A DNA stretch of 7,143 nucleotides from Coprosoma sp963632935 (GTDB lineage: Bacteria; Bacillota_I; Bacilli_A; RF39; UBA660): NCBI GenBank assembly GCA_963632935.1, contig CAVGWA010000030.1:1-7143 (forward strand), read 5' to 3'. Position 1 is the stretch's first letter. Each line of letters begins with the position of its first letter. The position numbers and the translations under genes are program-made. The notes under the pieces were generated by a model. That model searched no databases and was not told the DNA's origin. It saw only the letters and a program-made list of their open reading frames with translations. Of the stretch, positions 1 to 6,439 are shown piece by piece.

Positions 1-47
1 TCAATTAAATGAAATAATTAATATTATAGACAAACTAAATTAAAATG

Positions 48-65
48 GGTACCTATTTTGGTACC
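48..65. repeat. paired GGTACC palindromes
   Basis: GGTACC occurs at 48-53 and 60-65, as a direct repeat of GTACCTA with a 12-base period. A third copy with shared flanks is at 2322-2327. No function is recognised. Confidence 0.35.
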
Positions 66-107
66 TAATACATATACAAACAAGCATAAAGCCCTTATAA
101 ACAAAGT

Positions 108-129
108 ATCCCGCCATTTCTGACGGGAT
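108..129. repeat. hairpin downstream of recG
   Basis: ATCCCG (108-113) and CGGGAT (124-129) form a perfect 6-bp GC-rich stem with a 10-base loop. Neither strand has a good T-run after it, so it is at best a weak terminator; it would lie in the leader of the transcript starting near 205. Confidence 0.4.
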
Positions 130-177
130 TTCAGGGGGTTAAGGTTACCATTCACATTTTACCGTAAAAAGTAAACC

Positions 178-206
178 TACATAGGTAAAACAAATATACC
201 TATGTA
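178..206. repeat. 10-bp perfect inverted repeat at the start site of the left promoter
   Basis: TACATAGGTA (178-187) and TACCTATGTA (197-206) are exact complements with a 9-base centre. The right arm sits at the expected start site of the promoter at 212-240, so it could be a repressor operator or a 5' stem in the RNA. Confidence 0.55.
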
Positions 207-211
207 TTAAA

Positions 212-240
212 AGTATAATTTAAGCATATTTAAAAGTCAA
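212..240 (-). promoter_or_regulatory. strong minus-strand promoter leaving the window
   Basis: TTGACT (235-240) and TATACT (212-217) are 17 nt apart on the minus strand, each with one mismatch to consensus. Transcription would start near 205 and run toward position 1. No ORF is found in the first 200 bases, so the transcript has a leader of at least 200 nt or encodes an RNA. Confidence 0.6.
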
Positions 241-274
241 TAAATTTAATATAGTTTAATGTACACTTTACACA

Positions 275-2296
275 TCAATCTAAATTAGAAGAATAAATAA
301 CAGCTTGTTTTATGTGTTCATACTTATTAAATTCTTCACTATTTAAAAATTTTTCACTATCTTCTTTCGCCTTTATAAGCATGTCATAATCTGTTTTAAT
401 ATTCGCTATTTTAAAATTCATATCGCCACTTTGACGAATACCAAATATATCGCCACCACCTCTTAATTTAAAATCTTCTTCACTAACTTTAAATCCATCA
501 TTTGTTGTAGTTAAAATCCTTAATCTTTTAGTTTCTTTATCACTAATTAAAACACAATAACTATCTAATTCGTTTCTTCCTACCCTACCACGTAATTGGT
601 GCAAAGCAGAAAGACCAAATCTATAACTATCAAAAATAACCATCATAGTTGCATTTTTTACATCAACACCCACTTCAATTACAGTTGTACTTATTAAAAT
701 TTGAATTCTATTATTTTTAAAATTCTCCATAATTTGTTCTTTTTCTTGGCCACTCATTTTACCGTGCAAAACACCAATATTACATATCTTACCAAAAGCT
801 TTATTCATTTTTTCTTCCAACTTATAAATATTTTCTAAATCAATTTTATCACTTTGTTCAATTAAAGGAGCTATTACATAAATTTGATGTTTTTTCTTTA
901 TTTCATCAAGCATTAAATATAAAACGTCCTTTATTTCACTATTTTTTTTCAAAATTGTTTTAACTGGTTTTCTACCATTTGGCATTGTTCTAATACTTGA
1001 TATATCCATATCTCCATATAAGGTTAATGCATAAGTTCTAGGAATAGGTGTCGCACTCATATATAAAATATCTGGTGTAATTCCTTTATTTTTTAAATTA
1101 GCTCTTTGAACAACACCAAATCTATGTTGTTCATCAGTAATAACAAATCCCAAATTATTATAAATAACATCCTCACTAATTAAAGCATGCGTCCCAATAA
1201 CTATATCTGCCTTTCCTTCTTCAATTAAAGATAAAACTCTTTTTCTTTCACTTTTTTTCAATTTACCTGTAAGTAATACCACATTTAAATTAGGAAAAAG
1301 TTTAATAAAATTATTAAAATGTTGAACAGCTAAAATTTCAGTTGGTGCCATTAAAGCACCCTGATAACCACCTAAATAATTTATATATAAACTAATAAAT
1401 GCAACTATTGTCTTACCACTTCCAACATCACCCTGCAAAAGTCTATTCATACATTTATTATCAGTTAAATCACCATAAATACTTTTAATAGCTTTAATTT
1501 GATCAAATGTTAATTCAAAAGATAAATTGTTTTCTATTTTTTCTATTTTTGAAAAATCTATTTTTCTAGATAATCCTAAATTTTTTCCATTATTTTTCTT
1601 TAATAAATTTATCTTAAGCATAAATAAAAATAATTCTTCATATTTAAGCTTAGTAAGAGCTTTGTTTAAACCATTTTTACTTGTTGGATTATGAATATTT
1701 TTGATTGCCATATTTTTATCCATAAATTTATATTTTAAATTGAATGAATTAGGAACATAATCTAAAACATTTACATCATTTAAAATAGATTTTATAATCT
1801 TAGAAATTTTCATACTACTAATTTTAAAAGAAGAATGATACACCGGTTCAATTAATGTTTTTTCAATAAGACCAAATTTAATATCACTTGCAACAATATT
1901 ATTATGTTTTTGATCATATTTACCAACAACAGTAACCACACTTCCAACATTTAACTTACTTTTTAAAAATCCACGATTAAAAATAGTTACATTAACAATA
2001 AAATTGCCAACATTTAAATGAAAACTCATTTTATTTAATTTTTTATTAAAATGAATAACATTAGGAATATTTTGAACAATACCACCAAGAACAACATTGT
2101 CTCCATCATTAATTGAATTAACATTAGTATTTTCTATTATTTCATATCTAAATGGATAATAATTAATTAAATCATTAACATCATATATACCTAATTCATT
2201 TAAATATTTGCATGTAGTTAAACCGATTCCTTTAATATCTTCTAATTTCAATTTTCTTCCTCCATATCCTATTTTTTTAGTAAAAACTATTGACAT
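275..2296 (-). CDS. recG: ATP-dependent DNA helicase RecG
   Basis: RecG is a double-stranded DNA translocase that remodels stalled forks and branched recombination intermediates in the cytoplasm. The 673-residue product is close to the usual family length. An N-terminal helix-hairpin-helix/OB wedge region (about 15-145, with the IKGIG and YYPFRYE signatures) precedes a superfamily 2 helicase core. Visible motifs are Walker A GDVGSGKT (289-296), DEQH (388-391), SATPIPRT (414-421), STTVIEVGVDV (536-546) and HQLRGRVGR (566-574). The RecG C-terminal signature LRGGGDIFGIRQSG lies at 611-624. No key residue is missing. The ATG at 2296 is preceded by AGGA with 9 nt spacing. It ends in TGA, where RecG proteins normally end. 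A terminator separates it from rpoZ upstream, so it probably has its own promoter. Confidence 0.97.
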   Translation of the reverse strand: MSIVFTKKIGYGGRKLKLEDIKGIGLTTCKYLNELGIYDVNDLINYYPFRYEIIENTNVNSINDGDNVVLGGIVQNIPNVIHFNKKLNKMSFHLNVGNFIVNVTIFNRGFLKSKLNVGSVVTVVGKYDQKHNNIVASDIKFGLIEKTLIEPVYHSSFKISSMKISKIIKSILNDVNVLDYVPNSFNLKYKFMDKNMAIKNIHNPTSKNGLNKALTKLKYEELFLFMLKINLLKKNNGKNLGLSRKIDFSKIEKIENNLSFELTFDQIKAIKSIYGDLTDNKCMNRLLQGDVGSGKTIVAFISLYINYLGGYQGALMAPTEILAVQHFNNFIKLFPNLNVVLLTGKLKKSERKRVLSLIEEGKADIVIGTHALISEDVIYNNLGFVITDEQHRFGVVQRANLKNKGITPDILYMSATPIPRTYALTLYGDMDISSIRTMPNGRKPVKTILKKNSEIKDVLYLMLDEIKKKHQIYVIAPLIEQSDKIDLENIYKLEEKMNKAFGKICNIGVLHGKMSGQEKEQIMENFKNNRIQILISTTVIEVGVDVKNATMMVIFDSYRFGLSALHQLRGRVGRNELDSYCVLISDKETKRLRILTTTNDGFKVSEEDFKLRGGGDIFGIRQSGDMNFKIANIKTDYDMLIKAKEDSEKFLNSEEFNKYEHIKQAVIYSSNLD

Positions 2297-2317
2297 ATTT
2301 TAATTTCCTGATATTAT
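2290..2317 (+). promoter_or_regulatory. strong plus-strand promoter divergent from recG
   Basis: A perfect -35 TTGACA (2290-2295) and a -10 TATTAT (2312-2317, one mismatch) with a preceding TGA (extended -10) are separated by 16 nt. The -35 overlaps the first codons of recG on the other strand. The start site would be near 2324, in a GGTACC palindrome. No plus-strand gene follows; the predicted product is the RNA at 2324-2427. Confidence 0.6.
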
Positions 2318-2323
2318 ATTAGG

Positions 2324-2427
2324 TACCAATTCAATTTTAATTGGATTGGCGCTAGTGTAAACTAGCCAGCCCCTTTTTATTCTTTTATTTGGAACAGTCC
2401 TTCAGGGGGTAACTGTTCCTTTTTTTG
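2324..2427 (+). ncRNA. predicted small structured RNA, about 100 nt
   Basis: A strong promoter upstream and an intrinsic terminator at the end delimit an RNA of about 104 nt on the strand opposite to all neighbouring genes. Three stems can be drawn: CCAATT/AATTGG (2326-2331 with 2339-2344), GCTAGT/ACTAGC (2351-2356 with 2361-2366) closed by a GUAA (GNRA-type) tetraloop, and GGAACAGT/ACTGTTCC (2391-2398 with 2412-2419) followed by seven T. The GNRA loop exists only when read on the plus strand, which supports this orientation. CCCC at 2370-2373 could pair with GGGGG at 2405-2409 in the last loop. I find no sizeable ORF in it and do not recognise it as tmRNA, SRP, 6S, RNase P RNA or a common riboswitch. 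Confidence 0.5.
2391..2427 (+). terminator. rho-independent terminator of the predicted RNA
   Basis: A perfect 8-bp stem (GGAACAGT with ACTGTTCC) around a 13-base loop is followed directly by TTTTTTTG on the plus strand. Read on the minus strand no T-run follows, so it acts in the plus direction only. A GC hairpin at 2348-2371 followed by CCCTTTTTATT could be a weaker terminator just before it. Confidence 0.7.
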
Positions 2428-2432
2428 TTTCT

Positions 2433-2444
2433 ATTATAATTATA
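2433..2444 (-). promoter_or_regulatory. possible recG promoter (-10 tandem)
   Basis: TATAATTATAAT on the minus strand gives two overlapping perfect -10 hexamers downstream of the rpoZ terminator. No good -35 is seen at the right distance. A transcript from here would carry a recG leader of about 130 nt that is antisense to the whole predicted plus-strand RNA. Confidence 0.35.
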
Positions 2445-2474
2445 CGCCATAAATATTAAAATTCCTTTTTTTAC

Positions 2475-2504
2475 AAAAAATCAAAAGCAAGTTTGCCTTT
2501 GATT
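2475..2504 (-). terminator. rpoZ terminator
   Basis: The arms at 2493-2504 and 2479-2490 form a 12-bp stem with one G-U pair and a very small loop (in practice about 11 bp with a tetraloop), starting 5 bases after the rpoZ stop and followed by six T on the minus strand (2475-2480). T-rich sequence also follows on the plus strand, so it may work in both directions. Confidence 0.75.
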
Positions 2505-2509
2505 TTATT

Positions 2510-2719
2510 TTATTCTTCAATTTCGCTTTTAATATGAATAAGACCACTATTAATTTCTTCTAAAGCTCTTCCTATATTTTTTGAAGATTTATATTCGTTT
2601 TCTTTCATTTGAAAATAACCTGTCTCATCCATTTCACGTGCTCTTCTTGAAGCAACATTTACAAGTAAATACTTTGATTCAACTTTTTTTAATAAATCAT
2701 CAATTGACGGATATATCAT
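2510..2719 (-). CDS. rpoZ: DNA-directed RNA polymerase omega subunit
   Basis: Omega is the small subunit that helps fold and assemble beta-prime into RNA polymerase. The 69-residue product has the family pattern: SKYLLVNVASRRAREM at 15-30 matches the conserved (Y)xLVxxAxxRAR helix, and NIGRALEEINSGLI at 48-61 matches the second conserved segment (ALEEI). Length is normal for Firmicutes omega. The start at 2719 is supported by AGGAGGAG at 2726-2733. A promoter (TTGTAA-17-TATAGT) lies just upstream and a hairpin terminator directly downstream, so it looks like a single-gene transcript, although read-through from the glycosyltransferase gene 110 bases upstream is possible. The familiar Firmicutes partners gmk, coaBC and priA are not next to it here. 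Confidence 0.93.
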   Translation of the reverse strand: MIYPSIDDLLKKVESKYLLVNVASRRAREMDETGYFQMKENEYKSSKNIGRALEEINSGLIHIKSEIEE

Positions 2720-2739
2720 AATAAACTCCTCCTATATAA

Positions 2740-2768
2740 ACTATATACTTTTTTTTAATCAATTACAA
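2740..2768 (-). promoter_or_regulatory. rpoZ promoter
   Basis: On the minus strand TTGTAA (2763-2768) and TATAGT (2740-2745) are separated by 17 nt. The start site would fall near the ribosome binding site at 2726-2733, giving a very short leader. Confidence 0.5.
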
Positions 2769-2829
2769 GAAATATAATAAAAATTGACATTTTTTAACAT
2801 TTCTAATTGCTTATTTAACGTCACAATAT

Positions 2830-4329
2830 TTAATTATAAAATTTAGCATTTTTAAATAAACTATCATATAAAGTGTTTATAGGAGCTACTAAATCATTTT
2901 TATCCTTTGCGAAGAAAAATAATGTTTTATCTTTATCAACATTCATATATAATGAGCTAACAAATCCGCCTAATTTTAAATTAGGATAAACAAAACTAAT
3001 AGCTTCCATTGGAATTTGACCAGGTAATACTTTAATATTTAAATCATTTAAAAATTTTTCCTGTTCATCAGTTGGTAAAGCTCTTGGATGTGGCTTATAA
3101 AGTATAGTATAGTTTTTTCCATAATCATTAACAACATTATTTATTATTTCTTCAAACTTTTCTTTTGAATAACTAGAGCCATAAAAAGGTACAGTACCTG
3201 TAATTATTAAATAATCTTTATCATCATTGAAATAATTATTATCTAATTCACTTTTATTTAAATTAATATTATTAAAAAATATCTTCTTTTGTTTATCATT
3301 TAATTCATTAAATTTATCTTGCATAGTAAATTTATAAATATGGGCTTTTTTCATTTCCTTATTTACTTTATTATCTTTATATTCCCTAGCCTCTGGAAAT
3401 TGTAATAATAATTGTACATTATTTTTTAATGTCGATATAAGCATATAATCTATTTTTAAAGTGCCATAAATAAATTTATATTCACCGTCAGTCGTATATT
3501 CTTTTGTATCGGAATTTATTTTATCTTTTTTAACATTATCAACTAAATTAAAATAAAATTTTTTCATGCTTTTAAAATTATCATAAGCATTTTTCTTAGT
3601 TATTTCATAATCCCTAACATATCCTTTTGTACCATCAGTATACATAATAATATTATATCTACTGTCATCTAAACCAAGCTTATCAAATATCTCCAAAGTT
3701 AAATAAAAATCAGCCTCATGAATATACATTTCAAAACATGCATTATCATCTTTGATTAAAACATCTTTAACATAGCTTTTAATTTCCTCCACCACAGTAT
3801 CATGAAACTCATTCGCACTTGGTATAGTAGTCCCACTATATTTTGATAATGTGATATTTTTATGGTTTGCTTTAACATTATCTAAATTTATTGTACCCGT
3901 TTTTGCTGTCCAAATATAGGCATTTTGATCAACGTCTTTAGAAAGATCTAAATTACCAATTAGGGCTTGCAATGTCTCTGTCATTGTGTATATTTTGTAT
4001 GTATTTTTCTTTGAAATCTTATTTATTGAAACTGTACTTACCTCTCTATTTTTTCCTTCAACCTTTATTGTATAGTTACCAGGTTTATATATTCTTTCAT
4101 TGTTATATTTTTTTCCATTAACATAAACTTTGTAATTTTTGTCATATTTTATTGTAAAAGGCAAAGTGTTTTTTTTATAATCTTTTACCTCTTTATTTAA
4201 TGAATTTACAATAGTAACACCAGAAAATTTACTAACTTTATTTATTAAAGCGTTATGAATTATAAATATTAACAGTATTAATAATATGCAAATAATAGCA
4301 ATTACAATTTTATATAAATTCTTTTTCAT
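2830..4329 (-). CDS. membrane-anchored polysialyltransferase-like protein with Ig-like stalk
   Basis: From the start chosen here the product has 499 residues. A short positive N-terminus (MKKNLYK) leads into one membrane helix at about 7-25 with no obvious signal peptidase site, so it is likely an N-in, C-out single-pass protein. Residues about 37-105 resemble a small Ig-like beta domain (VYVNGKKY, YKPGNYTIKVEG). The rest resembles bacterial alpha-2,8-polysialyltransferases and related GT-B enzymes: TDG at 231-233 in the place of the (D/E)(D/E)G motif, YKPHPR at 411-416 as the HP motif, and SS at 458-459. The first residue of the acidic motif is Thr rather than Asp/Glu. The family uses CMP-sialic acid in the cytoplasm, so a domain predicted outside is odd; activity and substrate are unproven. 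It lies 58 bases after the pilin gene with no terminator or clear promoter between, so they are probably co-transcribed. Confidence 0.6.
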   Translation of the reverse strand: MKKNLYKIVIAIICILLILLIFIIHNALINKVSKFSGVTIVNSLNKEVKDYKKNTLPFTIKYDKNYKVYVNGKKYNNERIYKPGNYTIKVEGKNREVSTVSINKISKKNTYKIYTMTETLQALIGNLDLSKDVDQNAYIWTAKTGTINLDNVKANHKNITLSKYSGTTIPSANEFHDTVVEEIKSYVKDVLIKDDNACFEMYIHEADFYLTLEIFDKLGLDDSRYNIIMYTDGTKGYVRDYEITKKNAYDNFKSMKKFYFNLVDNVKKDKINSDTKEYTTDGEYKFIYGTLKIDYMLISTLKNNVQLLLQFPEAREYKDNKVNKEMKKAHIYKFTMQDKFNELNDKQKKIFFNNINLNKSELDNNYFNDDKDYLIITGTVPFYGSSYSKEKFEEIINNVVNDYGKNYTILYKPHPRALPTDEQEKFLNDLNIKVLPGQIPMEAISFVYPNLKLGGFVSSLYMNVDKDKTLFFFAKDKNDLVAPINTLYDSLFKNAKFYN

Positions 4330-4344
4330 ATTCTTACTCCTCAT
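4327..4344 (-). promoter_or_regulatory. ribosome binding site deciding the glycosyltransferase start
   Basis: An in-frame ATG at 4342-4344 would give a protein five residues longer, but only A/T-rich sequence precedes it. The bases just inside that ATG read GAGGAG, followed by a 7-nt spacer and a second ATG at 4327-4329. This is an ideal Shine-Dalgarno arrangement for the inner ATG, which also gives the more typical MKKNLYK start of a membrane anchor. I therefore place the start at 4329. Confidence 0.75.
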
Positions 4345-4387
4345 TAAAAATAAATACTTTAAAAATTAAAAAGAGACTTAACCCATA

Positions 4388-5368
4388 TTACAATGTACAA
4401 TATGATACGCCACTACTAATATAATAACAGACTGGCACAGGACTACAATAATAATCTCCATCACCATCTTTAATTATTATTACATAATCACTATTTTGAA
4501 CAGTAATACCGCCTGCTTTGCACCTCAAGAAATTATTATAATTTTCACAACGATCTGTATGATTATCATAATCAAATATCTTTTTTATAGCTGCAACATT
4601 AGAATCATATGAATCACTACCACCCTTTAAATAATATGTGCCAGCTACCATACCATCATTTGCCTTTGCATTTTCTTCAGTAATAACAAATCCAACATAA
4701 GTTTCAGAAATTTTATCATCAACTAATACATGCTTTAAAAATATATTATTACTAGCACTAGATATATCAGCCCAATCTTTCATTGCTTCCAATGGTGTAG
4801 ATCTTACAGTTACATCAGATGGAATAGCCTGACCTATATTCATAGAAGTTTGACTTACAACATATACTGTTTTTTCTGTATTTGGAATAACATCATCAGA
4901 TATTCTCGAACAATAAACTTTATTAGAATTTAATTTACCATTTTTACCATCTATTGTACTACAATAATAATTACCAAATTTTAATAATTTTGCAGTAATA
5001 GAACCATCTTTATCAAGAGTAACAGAACCCTCAGTTGGATTTTCGCCACTTACTTTCACTTCTGTGCTATTAATATACCCATTACCTTTTCCACCACCTG
5101 TAGAACTATCAGTTGTACTATCTGAAGCAGATGTTTTAGGAAAATTAATAGTATATGGAAGTCCTACTTCTTGTTCTTCTGTTTGAGCTGTTGCATATGC
5201 TATTCTTACCGCATCTATTGTTCCCCATGCTTTATCTTTTGCTGTATTTAATCTTGAATTTTCTATTACGTTTAAAATTACTGGTGTTGTTATTAATGCA
5301 ATAATTGCTAGTATTACTATGATTGCTAGTAATTCAACCAATGTAAAACCCTTATAATTTTCTCTCAT
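4388..5368 (-). CDS. type IV prepilin-like protein (major/minor pilin or pseudopilin)
   Basis: The 326-residue product has a textbook class III prepilin leader: KGFTLVELLA, with cleavage expected after Gly7 and methylation of Phe8, and the conserved Glu at mature position 5 (residue 12). A hydrophobic helix runs about 9-34 and continues as the amphipathic N-terminal pilin helix to about 65. A Ser/Thr/Gly-rich linker (79-96) separates this from a C-terminal globular part with seven cysteines (136, 153, 274, 283, 308, 314, 324), suggesting disulfides outside the cell. Prepilin peptidase, assembly ATPase and platform protein are not in this window, so it is either an orphan pilin or served in trans. 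AGGGAGG at about 5378-5384 supports the ATG at 5368. It is first in a likely two-gene transcript with the downstream glycosyltransferase-like gene. Major versus minor pilin cannot be decided. Confidence 0.85.
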   Translation of the reverse strand: MRENYKGFTLVELLAIIVILAIIALITTPVILNVIENSRLNTAKDKAWGTIDAVRIAYATAQTEEQEVGLPYTINFPKTSASDSTTDSSTGGGKGNGYINSTEVKVSGENPTEGSVTLDKDGSITAKLLKFGNYYCSTIDGKNGKLNSNKVYCSRISDDVIPNTEKTVYVVSQTSMNIGQAIPSDVTVRSTPLEAMKDWADISSASNNIFLKHVLVDDKISETYVGFVITEENAKANDGMVAGTYYLKGGSDSYDSNVAAIKKIFDYDNHTDRCENYNNFLRCKAGGITVQNSDYVIIIKDGDGDYYCSPVPVCYYISSGVSYCTL

Positions 5369-5428
5369 TTCTTAATTCCTCCCTATATCAAAGATTATCT
5401 TGATCTACGATTCTTCTAATATGTTCTA

Positions 5429-5457
5429 ATCATATCAAATATAAGGGTAAAATGCAA
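5429..5457 (-). promoter_or_regulatory. predicted sigma-A promoter of the pilin gene
   Basis: On the minus strand the -10 box TATGAT (5429-5434) is preceded by TGA, giving an extended -10 (TGnTATGAT). A weak -35 TTGCAT (5452-5457) lies 17 nt upstream. Transcription would start near 5422, leaving a leader of about 54 nt before the ATG at 5368. Confidence 0.55.
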
Positions 5458-5468
5458 TATGGCATTTT
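5449..5468. repeat. operator-like inverted repeat at the pilin -35 box
   Basis: AAAATGC (5449-5455) and GCATTTT (5462-5468) form a perfect 7-bp inverted repeat with a 6-bp centre. The left arm covers the -35 hexamer of the predicted pilin promoter, which is where a repressor or activator could bind. No regulator gene is visible in the window. Confidence 0.4.
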
Positions 5469-5646
5469 AAAAAACGAGAAAATGATTAAATTTTAAAATT
5501 GTCAAAAACGTTGTAAAATAAGAAAAAGCTTCAAAATTGGACATCAAAGAATAAGATAATCTTTAATACTACTTTACACTTGGATAGTAACTATTCAGAC
5601 TCATGGCAAGCTAAAAACAAGGGTAATTTGGGTAACCTTTTAACAT

Positions 5647-6235
5647 TTATGTAGAACTTTTTGTTATGTGGGATTCCACATAATAACATGTAAAAATATT
5701 TTTATTATTAAATACGGATTCAATAGTCTTAAATACATCGATACCTCTTTTCTTTACTGTATTAATAATACTAAAAGTATCACAATAATTATCACATTCG
5801 CTTTCACTCCTAAAACCTCCAGATACTTTCATTTTAGTTTTTAATATTCTAAGTGCTCTTTCGGATAGATTATTGTCAAGTTTTATTGATTTGATTTTTT
5901 AGTCTATCTATTTCAATTAATAGTTTCTCGATAGTTTCGTCTTTTTTCTCTATTGTTGTCTTTAAATCAGCTATTACGTCTTCTAAACTATCTTTTTCAA
6001 TTTTAAAACGTGATTTTAAATTTTCGAATCTATTGTTTAGTATTTCATTGCTTTATTCTATAGTTTTTTGAATTTTTCATTTAATAATTTAATCTCTTCT
6101 TGGTGTTGTTTTTTTTAATTTTTCAATCATTTCATTTTTTTGACTTAATTTAAGTTTTTGATTTTCTTCTAATACTTTATCTAATTTAGTACACATTTCC
6201 TCAAACTACCTATAAAAATCATTTGTAACGTTCAT
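5647..6235 (-). pseudogene. IS66 family transposase (tnpC), core deleted, frameshifted
   Basis: The 5' part encodes a charged coiled coil (FEEMCTKLDKVLEENQKL, later LEDVIADLKTTIEKK and EIDRLKNQINK), as in IS66 N-termini. The 3' part encodes the IS66 C-terminus (KLDNNLSERALRILKTK, then VSGGFRSE). Intact IS66 transposases have several hundred residues of zinc-binding and DDE catalytic sequence between these; here they are joined directly near 5880-5895, and the two parts are in different frames. Other lesions are TAG at 6206-6208 (probably a former CAG), a frameshift in the 8-base A/T run at 6109-6116, TAG at 6058-6060, and another frame change just after it. The longest surviving open piece is 5647-5832. 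It cannot make a working transposase. N-terminal boundaries are approximate. Confidence 0.8.
5664..5683. repeat. hairpin in the 3' end of the IS66 remnant
   Basis: TTATGTGG (5664-5671) and CCACATAA (5676-5683) form a perfect 8-bp stem with a GATT loop on the plus strand. It lies inside the last codons of the transposase remnant and has no T-run on the minus side, so it is not a standard terminator. It may be part of the element's end structure. Confidence 0.4.
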
Positions 6236-6348
6236 CCTATTTACTACTATCCTTAAGTTATTAATATTATCTTATGAATATAATTAAAAAGATAGTATTT
6301 CTACCTAAAGTGTAGCCTTTGTCAAGAACTAAATAAAAAAGAGAGAGT

Positions 6349-6431
6349 TTAGGCAATGGATTCAAATAGATGATTTCGATATTGAACCGGAGTCATCTTT
6401 TTTAAATTCCATTGATATCTGTTAAAATTCC
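6349..6431 (-). pseudogene. IS3 orfB transposase, C-terminal fragment only
   Basis: Minus-strand reading from about 6431 gives NFNRYQWNLKKMTPVQYR and ends at TAA (6349-6351). The segment RYQWNLKKMTPxxYR followed by H/NxL is the conserved extreme C-terminus of IS3-family OrfB integrase-like transposases. All of the upstream protein, including the DDE catalytic triad, is absent: the fragment abuts the end of orfA almost directly. It is in the +1 frame relative to orfA and has no start of its own. It is a deletion remnant. Confidence 0.8.
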
Positions 6432-6439
6432 CATTTCTA

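Larger units (their letters stand above)
1..274. other. recG downstream intergenic region
   Basis: No credible coding sequence is seen on either strand. The stretch contains the minus-strand promoter, the 10-bp inverted repeat, the GC hairpin and the GGTACC pair listed separately, so it looks regulatory rather than empty. Confidence 0.6.
5390..5564. repeat. 12-bp inverted dyad repeats bracketing the pilin promoter
   Basis: AAAGATTATCTT at 5390-5401 occurs as its reverse complement (AAGATAATCTTT) at 5553-5564. Allowing three mismatches the match extends to 18 of 21 positions. The core AAGATnATCTT is itself a palindrome, so the copies can be read as inverted repeats or as two binding sites of the same type. 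The segment between them (151 bp) holds the whole predicted pilin promoter, while the pilin ribosome binding site lies outside. Confidence 0.45.
5369..5586. other. pilin upstream intergenic region
   Basis: This 218-base stretch between the pilin start and the IS66-like left end has no credible coding sequence on either strand. It contains the pilin ribosome binding site, the promoter and the two repeat systems listed separately. Confidence 0.6.

Noticed and set aside
275..277. Mycoplasma-type code (TGA as Trp)
   Set aside because: TGA terminates recG at the normal family end, and tryptophan is written TGG in the pilin and orfB tail.
4330..4344. Upstream ATG at 4344 as glycosyltransferase start
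   Set aside because: It has no ribosome binding site, and its first codons form the GAGGAG ribosome binding site of the ATG at 4329.
5647..5832. Independent small gene of 61 codons
   Set aside because: Reading continues upstream in the same frame into KLDNNLSERALRILK, the IS66 C-terminus, so it is the tail of a broken transposase.
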